Shown in pieces: positions 1 to 7,026 of a stretch of 7,863 nucleotides of DNA. The notes beneath the pieces were generated by a model. It was not told the origin of the DNA. It ran no database searches and was given only the letters and a program-made list of their open reading frames with translations. The DNA comes from an uncultured Flavobacteriia bacterium (GTDB taxonomy: Bacteria; Bacteroidota; Bacteroidia; Flavobacteriales_D; Crocinitomicaceae): assembly GCA_903930085.1 (NCBI GenBank), contig CAIYXD010000114.1, forward strand, positions 1 through 7,863. The letters run 5' to 3'. Position 1 is the stretch's first letter. Each line of letters opens with the position of its first letter. The translations under genes and the position numbers were made by a program.

Positions 1-130
1 AGAAGTCCATCCCAGAAAGTATTTCCTGTATTAAAGTTGTCTTTCCAACTTGTCTAGGACCAATTAGTAGAATTGTTTTTCCCTTAAAAAGCTTTTCGGA
101 TAAGGTGTTTTTTAGTGTGCGTTGAATCAT
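1..130 (-). CDS. AAA_14/DUF4143-type ATPase, N-terminal fragment (runs off the left edge)
   Basis: The first 43 codons of a P-loop ATPase are visible; the rest lies beyond the left edge. A short helical N-terminus is followed by the strand ILLIG and a Walker A motif, GPRQVGKTT, at residues 24-32. The phrase 'GPRQVGKTT' shortly after the start is typical of the Bacteroidota/archaeal ATPases with an N-terminal AAA_14 domain and a C-terminal DUF4143 domain. These are about 380-400 residues long, often multicopy and of poorly known cellular role. The ATG at 128-130 is well supported because AAAGGG (complement of 136-141) lies 5 nt upstream. The DUF4143 part is not in view, so the family call rests on the Walker A context alone. 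An overlapping open frame at 84-302 covers this gene's promoter and is judged spurious. Confidence 0.82.
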   Translation of the reverse strand, partial: MIQRTLKNTLSEKLFKGKTILLIGPRQVGKTTLIQEILSGMDF

Positions 131-142
131 AATTTCCCTTTA

Positions 143-190
143 AATTCACCAAAAGTAAACTAATTTGGTGAATTGATTCACTAAAAGTAT
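143..190 (-). promoter_or_regulatory. Putative promoter and operator of the ATPase gene: three TTTGGTGAAT half-sites
   Basis: Three copies of a TTTGGTGAAT-like half-site lie just upstream of the ATPase start. Copy A is on the minus strand (144-153), copy B on the plus strand (164-173), and copy C on the minus strand with one change, TTTAGTGAAT (176-185). A and B form a perfect 11-bp inverted repeat (143-153/164-174) with a 10-bp spacer. B and C form a 9/10 inverted repeat with a 2-bp spacer. A and C lie in direct repeats matching at 13 of 14 bases (144-157 and 176-189). Copy A overlaps TACTTTTG (complement of 150-157), a match to the Bacteroidota -7 box TAnnTTTG. This would start transcription about 15 nt before the ATG. 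No convincing -33 TTG was found. Operator function is inferred from this overlap. Confidence 0.5.
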
Positions 191-261
191 ATGATTTTAG
201 AGATTTAAAACTGTTTAGTATAAATAGTTTATTACTTACCATGTAAAATCTGTTTTCTGAA

Positions 262-284
262 TTCCTTACTAAAAGTCTAAGGAA
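262..284 (-). terminator. Hairpin downstream of cysS, possible terminator
   Basis: TTCCTTA (262-268) and TAAGGAA (278-284) form a perfect 7-bp stem around a 9-nt loop, 25 nt past the cysS stop. On the minus-strand transcript it is not followed by a U-run, so it is not a classical intrinsic terminator. A T6 run (292-297) lies on the plus-strand side of the hairpin. It could end or protect the cysS transcript, but the evidence is only its position and symmetry. Confidence 0.3.
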
Positions 285-308
285 GTGAGGGTTTTTTAGC
301 ACAAAGTA

Positions 309-1772
309 TTAACTCCAACTAGTTCCTTCCTTCCCATCCTTTACCACAATTCCAGCCGCAGCTAGTCCGTCTCGAATTTTGTCGGAAGTTGACCAATCTT
401 TCTTTTCTCTCGCTTCTTGACGCAATTCGAGCACTAAATCCATGACAGGTAAAAGTTTGGAATCATTATTTACAGTGCCTATTTGCAATGCTAAGACATC
501 AAACAGAAACTTTTTCATCTCTGCTGAAAGTAGTTCTAAATCCTCTTTGGTAATTGTTTCATTACCATCGTTTACTAAATTAATCCGTTTAACGGCCTCG
601 AATATATTGGCGATTAGAATTGGCGCATTGAAATCATCATCCATTGCAGTATAAAATGAAGCAACCAATTCTTGAATATTGAAACTTGATTGGGCTGAAG
701 TCTTTAATTTTTCTACTAAATGAAGTGCATCTGTTAATCTCGAAAATCCTTTTTCCGCAGCATTTAAAGCATCTTGCGTGAAGTCTAAATTACTTCGGTA
801 ATGCGCTTGCATCATGAAAAACCGAATTACATTAGGACTATAGGGTTTATCAAACAGCTCGGTTGTTCCTTCCACAATTTCTTTTGGTAGGAAAAAATTT
901 CCTAGAGACTTGCTCATTTTTTGGCCATTCACATTGAGCATGTTGGCGTGCATCCAATATTTTGCTGGATTACAACCAAGTGAACCACAATTTTGTGCTA
1001 TTTCATCTTCGTGGTGCGGAAATTTCAAATCCATTCCACCGCCATGGATATCGAAATGTTTTCCTAAATATTTGGTGCTCATCGCAGTGCATTCAATGTG
1101 CCAACCTGGATTTCCATCTCCCCATGGGGAGCGCCAAATTTGCATATCATCTGTATTTCCCTTTTTCCAAAGGGCAAAATCGGCGAAAAAATGTTTTTCT
1201 TCTTGAGCTGTTAATGCGCGCGTTTCTTCCGATAGTTCATCTATTTTACGACCACTTAACGTTCCATATTCAAATGATTCGCTGTATTTTTTAACATCAA
1301 AATAAACGGAACCGTTCACGATATAGGCAAATCCATTTTCGATTATTTTTTCTATGATCTCAATTTGCTCTTGAATATGCGCAGTTGCAGTTGGTTCTAT
1401 ACTTGGCGGTAAAAGGTTGTAGATGTGCTGTAATTCTTGGAATTTCACATTGTATTTGTAGACAATTTCCAACGATTGTAGTTGTTCAGACCGAGCAGCT
1501 TTTCCTATACTATCAACTTCTTCGCCAGCACTATTGGTGATATGTCCTGCGTCTGTAATATTTCGAACGTATTTTACCTTATAATGCAGCAATAAATAAC
1601 GGTAAATCATATCGAAATTAATGAACGTTCGCATATTTCCCATATGCGGTTCACTGTACAAAGTTGGACCGCAAACATACATTCCGACATGCCCAGTATG
1701 AATTGGTTCAAATTTTTCTTTTTGTCCGCTAAGACTATTGTAGATATATAAATTGTGCTTGTGATTGCTCAT
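309..1772 (-). CDS. cysS: Cysteine--tRNA ligase
   Basis: This class I aminoacyl-tRNA synthetase charges tRNA-Cys with cysteine, using ATP, in the cytoplasm. The 487-residue protein is near the usual bacterial length and appears intact. The Rossmann core starts with YVCGPTLY; the HIGH-type motif is HMGN at 43-46 and the KMSKS loop is exact at 285-289. The expected four zinc ligands are present: Cys34, Cys228 (in GWHIEC), His253 and Glu257 (in FPHHEDE). The acceptor-binding and connective region spans roughly 60-220, followed by a helical DALR-type region from about 350. The C-terminal end (SDKIRDGLAAAGIVVKDG...) is typical of bacterial CysRS. The start is the ATG at 1770-1772, with AGGA 3 nt upstream. 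The gene lies 59 bp downstream of the symporter, with its own weak promoter candidate between them. Confidence 0.98.
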   Translation of the reverse strand: MSNHKHNLYIYNSLSGQKEKFEPIHTGHVGMYVCGPTLYSEPHMGNMRTFINFDMIYRYLLLHYKVKYVRNITDAGHITNSAGEEVDSIGKAARSEQLQSLEIVYKYNVKFQELQHIYNLLPPSIEPTATAHIQEQIEIIEKIIENGFAYIVNGSVYFDVKKYSESFEYGTLSGRKIDELSEETRALTAQEEKHFFADFALWKKGNTDDMQIWRSPWGDGNPGWHIECTAMSTKYLGKHFDIHGGGMDLKFPHHEDEIAQNCGSLGCNPAKYWMHANMLNVNGQKMSKSLGNFFLPKEIVEGTTELFDKPYSPNVIRFFMMQAHYRSNLDFTQDALNAAEKGFSRLTDALHLVEKLKTSAQSSFNIQELVASFYTAMDDDFNAPILIANIFEAVKRINLVNDGNETITKEDLELLSAEMKKFLFDVLALQIGTVNNDSKLLPVMDLVLELRQEAREKKDWSTSDKIRDGLAAAGIVVKDGKEGTSWS

Positions 1773-1791
1773 GTTCCTGCTTTAAACAGTG

Positions 1792-1823
1792 TAAAGTTAC
1801 TATTTGTTTTTAAACCCATCCAA
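1792..1823 (-). promoter_or_regulatory. Candidate promoter for cysS
   Basis: On the minus strand, TTG (complement of 1821-1823) is followed after 21 bp by TAACTTTA (complement of 1792-1799). This is one mismatch from the Bacteroidota -7 box TAnnTTTG. It would start transcription roughly 15 nt before the cysS ATG and leave room for the AGGA ribosome-binding site. It fits the short gap after the symporter stop. With one mismatch in an AT-rich gap it could be chance, and read-through from the symporter gene remains possible. Confidence 0.33.
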
Positions 1824-1831
1824 TGGTTCGT

Positions 1832-3394
1832 TCAATTACTATAGAACACCCATTTTAGTAGTAATAAATTTAAACAAAGTAAACAAATACCAATCAAAAG
1901 AGCTAAACTAAAACTTTTGAGAAGTTGTTTTTTTGGAGGAAGAATACTTCGAAATTTAGATAGTTTAAAGCTGTCGTCTGGCGCAGTTAAAAACATAACA
2001 GTAATCCAGACAATTGTTGTTGTGATTGTGACGAAAATTAATTGCCAACTGTATGCATTCAACGGAGATAAAAGAAAGGAATCTGGGTAAAAGGATACAT
2101 ACAGGTGAAAAATCAAGGTGCAAATTCCGGAAGTAAGCATGGCGGAAAGCTGACTCCAAGCATTAATTCTCAGCCAAAACCAGCGCAATATGTAGATTGG
2201 AGCTACACCAGCAGAGATGGAGAATATAACTTTTATCAAATCTTGTAAATTACTGACATTTAATGCAATAATTAGAGCAACTGCACTCAATATTGCCATA
2301 CTACCAAATGAAATTTTAGTGTAATGGCTTTCTGTTTTATTTTTTTGAAGGTAAGTTTTGTATAAATCCACTACTAAAAAAGACGCCCCCCAATTCATCA
2401 AAGATTCTGCAGTAGTTATGAAAATAGCAAAAAATCCAACGACGCAAAAAGGGGCAATCCACTCGGGAACCGCTTTGAAAATTCCTTTAATAAATCCAGC
2501 TTCTGATCCAGATGTATGTTGCATAGAAATTGTCATCACCGAAAGCATAATCACAAGAATTGAAAGAAAAAGTTGCAGGATAATTGGCGTAATACTTGCT
2601 TTTATCACATTCCATTTTCCTTTTGTTGCTGTAAATCTCGACATTTCAGGTCCGCCACCATCAAAGAGTTGCGCGCTCCACCATTGAATTCCAAGAAAGA
2701 CAAATAGAAGATTCCATTCTTGTGTTAGGCCAATTGGCGGGAATAAATTGGACCTATCTGAATTTTCATTATTGAATTTAGTTAATGTGTTTTCCCAACC
2801 TCCAGCCGCGGAATATAAATAGTAAAATATCAGGGAAAGACTAACAAAGTAGATGATTGAATGGAAAACATCCAGTTTGAGCTTTAATTGTAAACTATTT
2901 TTAAGAGCAAATATAATTAGGATAATTCCGGTAATGTAAATTGCTTTTTGCGGATTAAATCCATAGTAAATTACTAAAATTCTGCTGAAAGCTAAAACAT
3001 GAAAACCAAGTAAAAATGAAACTACTAATCCTCCAACGTAAATAGATCTAAATTGGTGCAAAAAACGAGCTCCCTTACCGGAAAATCGAAATAAAATAAG
3101 TTGATTATCCGTAATAAAATCAAGTTTTGACCAAATCGGAGCAAAAACAAGTGGAACAATCGCTGCACTTATCATTCCTGGGAAAAATAGCCAAAGTCCC
3201 CAAAGTCCTTTTTCTTCCAAAATCCCGGTATATATTTGGCCTTGTTCGATAGATACCTGCAGCATGAATAATGAAATACCGGAAACAATCCAATTCGTTT
3301 TTTTTGATGTTTTAAAAATTCCTTGACCGATTTCCTTCTTTTGAAAGTATATTAATATTGCTACAGCTAGAAAGTAAAGTAGAATTATTACCAT
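1832..3394 (-). CDS. Sodium:solute symporter family protein (SSS/SLC5), substrate unknown
   Basis: The 520-residue protein is very hydrophobic, with about 13-14 predicted membrane segments from residue 1 to about 517, matching an SSS (LeuT-fold) transporter in the inner membrane. The key family signature is at 321-345 (FFAIFITTAESL.N..ASFLVVDLY). It contains Thr327/Thr328 and Ser338 in the region that in SSS proteins helps form the sodium site, followed by the conserved Asp343 and Tyr345. A second typical stretch is the WWSAQLFDGGG loop at 238-248, before a membrane segment. RWFWLRINAWSQLSAM (404-419) resembles a Bacteroidota SSS subgroup. These proteins couple sodium entry to uptake of sugars, amino acids or other small solutes; nothing here identifies the substrate. 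The ATG at 3392-3394 is the only usable start, since the frame upstream reaches a stop at 3431-3433 without another ATG, GTG or TTG. It has little Shine-Dalgarno sequence. Confidence 0.9.
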   Translation of the reverse strand: MVIILLYFLAVAILIYFQKKEIGQGIFKTSKKTNWIVSGISLFMLQVSIEQGQIYTGILEEKGLWGLWLFFPGMISAAIVPLVFAPIWSKLDFITDNQLILFRFSGKGARFLHQFRSIYVGGLVVSFLLGFHVLAFSRILVIYYGFNPQKAIYITGIILIIFALKNSLQLKLKLDVFHSIIYFVSLSLIFYYLYSAAGGWENTLTKFNNENSDRSNLFPPIGLTQEWNLLFVFLGIQWWSAQLFDGGGPEMSRFTATKGKWNVIKASITPIILQLFLSILVIMLSVMTISMQHTSGSEAGFIKGIFKAVPEWIAPFCVVGFFAIFITTAESLMNWGASFLVVDLYKTYLQKNKTESHYTKISFGSMAILSAVALIIALNVSNLQDLIKVIFSISAGVAPIYILRWFWLRINAWSQLSAMLTSGICTLIFHLYVSFYPDSFLLSPLNAYSWQLIFVTITTTIVWITVMFLTAPDDSFKLSKFRSILPPKKQLLKSFSLALLIGICLLCLNLLLLKWVFYSN

Positions 3395-3480
3395 TCTAGT
3401 TATTCGTGTTTTGAGTAAGGAAAATGAATGCTACCAACATCTTATTAATTTGAAAAAGCTTTTCTAAAACTAACTACATA

Positions 3481-3510
3481 CAAAAATACGGCTTTAATTA
3501 ATTTAGGCAA
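3481..3510 (-). promoter_or_regulatory. Promoter of the symporter gene
   Basis: On the minus strand, TTG (complement of 3508-3510) is followed after 19 bp by TATTTTTG (complement of 3481-3488). The second element is an exact match to the Bacteroidota -7 box TAnnTTTG, at the usual spacing from a -33 TTG. Transcription would begin near 3474, giving a leader of about 80 nt before the symporter ATG. This is the best promoter match in the window and suggests the symporter is transcribed independently of the upstream HTH-like gene. Confidence 0.6.
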
Positions 3511-3566
3511 TCGATTTTAGAAACAATATGGAGCTTACTACTTATTCCTTCCTCTGGTCGATTTGC

Positions 3567-3601
3567 AAAAAAAACATTTCAAATTTTCATCGAAATGTTT
3601 T
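3567..3601 (-). terminator. Hairpin with T-run, likely terminator of the HTH-like gene
   Basis: AAAACATTTC (3571-3580) and GAAATGTTTT (3592-3601) form a perfect 10-bp inverted repeat with an 11-nt loop. Read on the minus strand, the descending arm runs into eight Ts (complement of 3567-3574), as expected of an intrinsic terminator, although the stem is AT-rich. It lies about 110 nt past the stop of the HTH-like gene and upstream of the symporter promoter, so it would separate the two transcripts. On the plus strand the repeat ends in four Ts only. Confidence 0.55.
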
Positions 3602-3675
3602 CCTGGTTTATTGCTGGCGCGATGGTTTTTTATATAAAATAATTTACTTGCTAAGTTAACTTATACTTCCTCCCT

Positions 3676-3713
3676 GGGTTTTTTTAAGTTAGATTAAGTT
3701 ACGGGTTTTTTTA
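3676..3713. repeat. Two direct copies of GGGTTTTTTTA
   Basis: GGGTTTTTTTA occurs at 3676-3686 and 3703-3713, 27 bp apart. The second copy includes the complement of the TAA stop of the HTH-like gene. A near-identical GGGTTTTTTAG lies at 289-299, just after the cysS stop. Seen from the genes, both 3' ends carry CTAAAAAA(A)CCC. No function is known; this could be a 3'-end processing or termination signal, or chance in AT-rich DNA. Confidence 0.4.
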
Positions 3714-4808
3714 GTGGAAAATAGAAGAGGAATTGCAATCCAGATAGGGAATTATTTCTTTTAAATTACTAGTTGAATAATAATTTGGAACAACCGAAAA
3801 TAATTCAGAGAATAGTGCTTTTAAAACTGTGTGCTGAGAAAGTGGAATTTCGGAGTGCAGTAAAATTGCTTCGCCTAAATTAAAAAAAACAATGCGTTGT
3901 TCTTCAAAATTCCATTTTTTCGCATTATTTTGAATGAAGTTGAAAACTTCTTCTAAATAGTCAATGCTTTTTTTCGTTTGACCCAAAAGTTTGTAATAAA
4001 GAATTTTACACGAGAAATAGCGTGCTGCCGGAAAAATATGGATACGATCCAAATCAACTTCTTGAAGTTCTAATTCTGTAAAAATAATTCGACCAATTTT
4101 TAGAGCTTTATTTCTATTTCCTTGAACGAAATGATATCTAAAAAGAAGGCAATTTCCGAATAGGGTATCTTGCAAATCGCGAATATTTTCAGTTGGTTTT
4201 AAATTTCTTAAATAATACTCTATGCCTGCTTCATAATTCGAAATTCGGAAACGTGGATCTGCAAAAATCTCGAAGAAACTTTCTCGAATAATGGGCATCG
4301 TATGGAAGTTTTTGAAGAATTTAAGGTTTCCGTTTGGATTAGAAATCAAGGATTTGAAAATTTCTTGGCCGAGCATCATTTTTTTATCAAAATCTACATC
4401 TTTTGGAAATTGTTCTGCGTACGAATAAAGAGGCTTTAATTTATCCGTGTGTATACAAATCTCAATTAAACTCTTAATAGGCGTGCCATTAATTTGTAGC
4501 CTTCCATATCCTTGCGCAAATGTATCTAGTTCCTGCTGGTGTAATTCAAATTTAGACCAGTTTAGAAAACCACAAAATCGCGAAAGTATGTCCAATGTAT
4601 GAATATATGGTGTGTTATTTTTTCCATTCCAAAGGAATAGACGATAAATTGTACTTTCCGAAATTGCTGGCAATTGTGAATTATGGATCAATTGACTTAC
4701 TTTCCTGCAGTCTAATTTCGTGCGAATTGGGAATCCAATTTTAATACAAATACAGCGTAAAAGTTCATTTCTGTAGTAATCTGAAACAATGAATTTTGGC
4801 TTTGGCAT
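3711..4808 (-). CDS. Uncharacterised protein with predicted N-terminal helix-turn-helix region and helical C-terminus
   Basis: I do not recognise this 365-residue protein as a named family. Residues 31-88 resemble a DNA-binding-like module common in Bacteroidota. A helix (RKVSQLIHNS, 35-44) is followed by SESTIYRLFLWNG (50-62), then a Thr-Pro segment and TLDILSRFCGF..WSKFE (71-88). This matches the pattern 'S..T..R.FG...P...TLD.La.flGy.sW..F' that I associate with HTH-like proteins of this phylum. The rest (about 100-350) is predicted helical and charged, with TPR-like spacing but no clear repeat consensus. There is no signal peptide or membrane segment, so it is probably cytoplasmic. A transcription-regulator role is inferred. 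The ATG at 4806-4808 has only a weak ribosome-binding site. It lies 122 bp downstream of the small membrane gene and is followed by a terminator. Confidence 0.85.
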   Translation of the reverse strand: MPKPKFIVSDYYRNELLRCICIKIGFPIRTKLDCRKVSQLIHNSQLPAISESTIYRLFLWNGKNNTPYIHTLDILSRFCGFLNWSKFELHQQELDTFAQGYGRLQINGTPIKSLIEICIHTDKLKPLYSYAEQFPKDVDFDKKMMLGQEIFKSLISNPNGNLKFFKNFHTMPIIRESFFEIFADPRFRISNYEAGIEYYLRNLKPTENIRDLQDTLFGNCLLFRYHFVQGNRNKALKIGRIIFTELELQEVDLDRIHIFPAARYFSCKILYYKLLGQTKKSIDYLEEVFNFIQNNAKKWNFEEQRIVFFNLGEAILLHSEIPLSQHTVLKALFSELFSVVPNYYSTSNLKEIIPYLDCNSSSIFH

Positions 4809-4930
4809 TTACCATGTAATTAATTAAAGATTTAAAAAAATTGCTTACTAAAGGTAACATAATAGCACCTAACAATTCTTAAAAAAATACTTGAACCAAC
4901 TTAAACTAAGGCTGCCGCCCTCCTTATTTC

Positions 4931-5158
4931 TTATGAAATGTCTTTGTTGTTTTTTAGAAATAAATAATAGGCATTTATCAAAACAATAGCGGTATTCGTT
5001 AAAATTATAGGCATTGATCCAAGCAGAACGCCATAAAAAATAAAGAATCCGCATCCGATAGTATTAATAATCCTTAAAACAAAAATATTGCCCATTAAAA
5101 AGGATAAAAGGACAATTCCAGATGCAAAATAGCCAATGTATTCCGTGTAAAATTCCAT
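4931..5158 (-). CDS. Small three-helix inner-membrane protein, probably YgjV-like
   Basis: This 75-residue protein has three predicted membrane helices at roughly 8-24, 29-46 and 49-67, with a charged tail (KNNKD). Its pattern is IGYFASGIVLLSFLMGN, then LRIINTIGCGFFIFYG, then PIILTNTAIVLINAYYL. This resembles the repeat unit of the YgjV/PQ-loop-like membrane proteins: a Gly-Tyr start, LR..N..G..F..YG in helix 2, and a conserved Pro and Asn entering helix 3. Function is unknown; SemiSWEET-like transport is only an analogy, and the Pro-Gln pair of SemiSWEETs is absent. It starts 37 bp after the aspS stop, so it is very likely on the aspS transcript. The start has no clear Shine-Dalgarno site, as is usual in this phylum. 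The gene is convincing from its regular helix pattern; the family name is less sure. Confidence 0.75.
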   Translation of the reverse strand: MEFYTEYIGYFASGIVLLSFLMGNIFVLRIINTIGCGFFIFYGVLLGSMPIILTNTAIVLINAYYLFLKNNKDIS

Positions 5159-5195
5159 AATTTTAACAAAAGCAGAAGTTGAATTTACGTGTTCA

Positions 5196-6941
5196 CTATT
5201 TCAATTTGATCCCCAATTCGGCCATTTGTTCAGCATTTAATGGAGAAGGCGCATCAATCATTGTATCCCGACCACTGTTGTTTTTTGGAAAAGCAATATA
5301 ATCACGAATAGATTCTGATCCGCCCATCGTTGCAACCAATCTGTCCAATCCGAACGCCAATCCTCCGTGAGGTGGAGCGCCATATTCAAATGCGCTCATT
5401 AGAAAACCAAATTGCGCCTGCGCATCTTCTTTTGAAAATCCAAGTAAATCAAACATGCGCGATTGTAAATTCCGATCGTGAATACGTATGGATCCACCTC
5501 CTAATTCTACACCATTCATTGCCAGATCGTATGCGTTTGCTCTAACTTTTCCTGGATCCGTTTGAATCAAGTGCATATCTTCTGGTTTTGGCGAAGTAAA
5601 AGGATGGTGCATGGCGTGGTAGCGTCCGTTGTTTTCATCCCATTCCAACAATGGGAAATCCATTACCCACAAAGGTTTGAAAACGTTTGGATTGCGCAAA
5701 CCAAGCTCGCTTCCAAGGTGCAAGCGCAATTCATTCATTTGCTTGCGTGTTTTTTCCAAATCACCACTCAGAAGAAACAAAAGATCTCCTGGATTTGCAT
5801 TTGCTTTTTTAGCCCAAGCGGCTAAATCTTCTTGCGAATAAAATTTATCTACCGATGATTTGAATGTTCCGTCTGCATTGCAGCGCAGATAAATCAATCC
5901 TTTTGCTCCAATTTGCGGACGTTTTACCCATTCTGTTAATTCATCGATTTGTTTTCGTGTGTATTCTACACAATCCACTGCATTTATAGCAATAACGCTC
6001 TCTGCATCGTCAAAAATGGCAAATCCTTTTCCTTTTGTTTCGCTGTTAAGGTAGACGAATTCCATGTCAAATCGAATATCTGGTTTGTCCGAACCATAAC
6101 GCGACATTGCCTCAGAATAATCCATGCGCGGAAATGAATCCGTGAAATCTATTCCTCGAACGGTTTTGAATAAATGTTTAATCAATCCTTCGAAAGTGTT
6201 CAAAATATCGTCTTGTTCCACAAATGCCATTTCACAATCGATTTGGGTGAATTCCGGCTGCCGATCAGCACGTAAATCCTCATCACGGAAACATTTTGTA
6301 ATCTGATAATAGCGGTCGAAACCGGAAACCATTAACAGTTGCTTAAACGTTTGTGGTGATTGCGGTAAAGCGTAAAATTGTCCTTCATTCATGCGGCTTG
6401 GCACTACAAAATCACGCGCGCCTTCAGGTGTTGATTTGATTAAAAATGGCGTTTCAATATCCAAAAATTCTTTTGAATCCAAATAAATTCTTGTTTGTAA
6501 AGCAACTTTATTTCGCAAGCGCAATTTCTCCTGCATTGTATTTCGTCTCAAATCCAAATACCGATACTGCAAACGCAATTCATCTCCTCCATCTGTTTCG
6601 TCTTCAATCGTAAATGGAGGTAATTTTGAAGAATTTAATATAATTAGATTGCTAACTACGATTTCAATTTCGCCCGTTGGCATATTTTTGTTCTTGCTAG
6701 TTCTTTCAATTACTTTACCAGTTACTTGAATCACAAATTCCCTTCCGAGTTTCCCAGCTTGAGCGCATAATTCTGCATTATCTTCCAAATTGAAAGCCAA
6801 TTGGGTAATACCATAGCGATCGCGTAAATCTAGAAATGTCATTCCGCCTAATTCTCGTGAGCGTTGCACCCAACCCGCGAGTGTTACTTCGTTTCCAATA
6901 TGTGATGGGCGTAATTCGCCGCAAGTGTGTGATCTGAACAT
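5196..6941 (-). CDS. aspS: Aspartate--tRNA ligase
   Basis: This class II synthetase attaches aspartate to tRNA-Asp in the cytoplasm. The 581-residue length matches the bacterial type carrying a GAD insertion domain, and the gene looks intact. The N-terminal OB-fold that reads the anticodon spans about 1-105 ([22 protein letters not shown] at 21-42). The motif 1 region and its conserved Pro lie near 142-170, then TPEGARDF (171-178) and the substrate loop [11 protein letters not shown] (193-203). Motif 2 is [16 protein letters not shown] (218-233) and motif 3 is GLAFGLDRL (527-535). The GAD domain lies roughly between 290 and 410. [11 protein letters not shown] (479-489) completes the active site. 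Leu31 fits a tRNA-Asp-specific enzyme rather than one that also charges tRNA-Asn, but this is an inference. The ATG at 6939-6941 gives the standard N-terminus. The next gene, for a small membrane protein, follows after 37 bp. Confidence 0.98.
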   Translation of the reverse strand: MFRSHTCGELRPSHIGNEVTLAGWVQRSRELGGMTFLDLRDRYGITQLAFNLEDNAELCAQAGKLGREFVIQVTGKVIERTSKNKNMPTGEIEIVVSNLIILNSSKLPPFTIEDETDGGDELRLQYRYLDLRRNTMQEKLRLRNKVALQTRIYLDSKEFLDIETPFLIKSTPEGARDFVVPSRMNEGQFYALPQSPQTFKQLLMVSGFDRYYQITKCFRDEDLRADRQPEFTQIDCEMAFVEQDDILNTFEGLIKHLFKTVRGIDFTDSFPRMDYSEAMSRYGSDKPDIRFDMEFVYLNSETKGKGFAIFDDAESVIAINAVDCVEYTRKQIDELTEWVKRPQIGAKGLIYLRCNADGTFKSSVDKFYSQEDLAAWAKKANANPGDLLFLLSGDLEKTRKQMNELRLHLGSELGLRNPNVFKPLWVMDFPLLEWDENNGRYHAMHHPFTSPKPEDMHLIQTDPGKVRANAYDLAMNGVELGGGSIRIHDRNLQSRMFDLLGFSKEDAQAQFGFLMSAFEYGAPPHGGLAFGLDRLVATMGGSESIRDYIAFPKNNSGRDTMIDAPSPLNAEQMAELGIKLK

Positions 6942-7026
6942 TGTGTGTAATTATTGAGTGAGCGAAGATACTAAATAACCAACTAATTATTAGCTTGTGA
7001 ATAGAATTAAAGCTTCAACAGGGTAC

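Larger units (their letters stand above)
3395..3710. other. 316-bp intergenic region between the HTH-like gene and the symporter gene
   Basis: No credible gene was found here on either strand. From the HTH-like gene stop towards the symporter it holds: two GGGTTTTTTTA repeats; TTAAGTTA twice (3684-3691 and 3694-3701); the 12-bp palindrome TAAGTTAACTTA (3652-3663); the palindrome TTTTATATAAAA (3628-3639); a bidirectional AT-rich hairpin with a T8 run on the minus strand (3567-3601); two related purine-rich sites (plus-strand ACTTATACTTCCTC at 3659-3672 and ACTTATTCCTTCCTC at 3540-3554); the symporter promoter; and a symporter leader of about 80 nt. The purine-rich GGGAGGAAG on the minus strand near 3666-3674 looks like a ribosome-binding site, but no start codon with a sustained frame follows it. 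Confidence 0.7.

Noticed and set aside
84..302. 72-codon open frame on the minus strand
   Set aside because: It overlaps the start of the ATPase gene in another frame and runs through its promoter repeats. The product has no recognisable domain, and the overlapping ATPase N-terminus is far better supported.
910..1294. Plus-strand open frames inside cysS
   Set aside because: They lie antisense to conserved CysRS motifs, including the zinc-ligand region; the products look like no known protein.
1965..2687. Open frames overlapping the symporter gene on both strands
   Set aside because: They are alternative-frame shadows of a well-supported membrane transporter.
3454..3463. AAAAGCTTTT palindrome in the symporter leader, considered as a regulatory hairpin
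   Set aside because: A palindrome with no loop cannot form a stable hairpin, and such AT-rich palindromes are expected by chance here.
3602..3710. Small RNA or short peptide gene suggested by the minus-strand GGGAGGAAG
   Set aside because: No start codon with a sustained frame follows; the first nearby ATG opens only three codons. No conserved RNA fold was recognised.
4909..4930. Possible terminator after the small membrane gene (AAGG...CCTT with a T-run downstream on the minus strand)
   Set aside because: The stem is only 4 bp with a 10-nt loop, and the T7 run is about 20 nt further on, so the parts do not form one terminator.
4869..5054. 61-codon minus-strand frame overlapping the small membrane gene
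   Set aside because: It overlaps the YgjV-like gene in another frame, lacks the regular helix pattern, and is rich in rare-looking residues.
5330..6306. Several plus-strand open frames inside aspS
   Set aside because: They are antisense to conserved AspRS motifs 2 and 3 and neighbouring sequence, and have no recognisable product.
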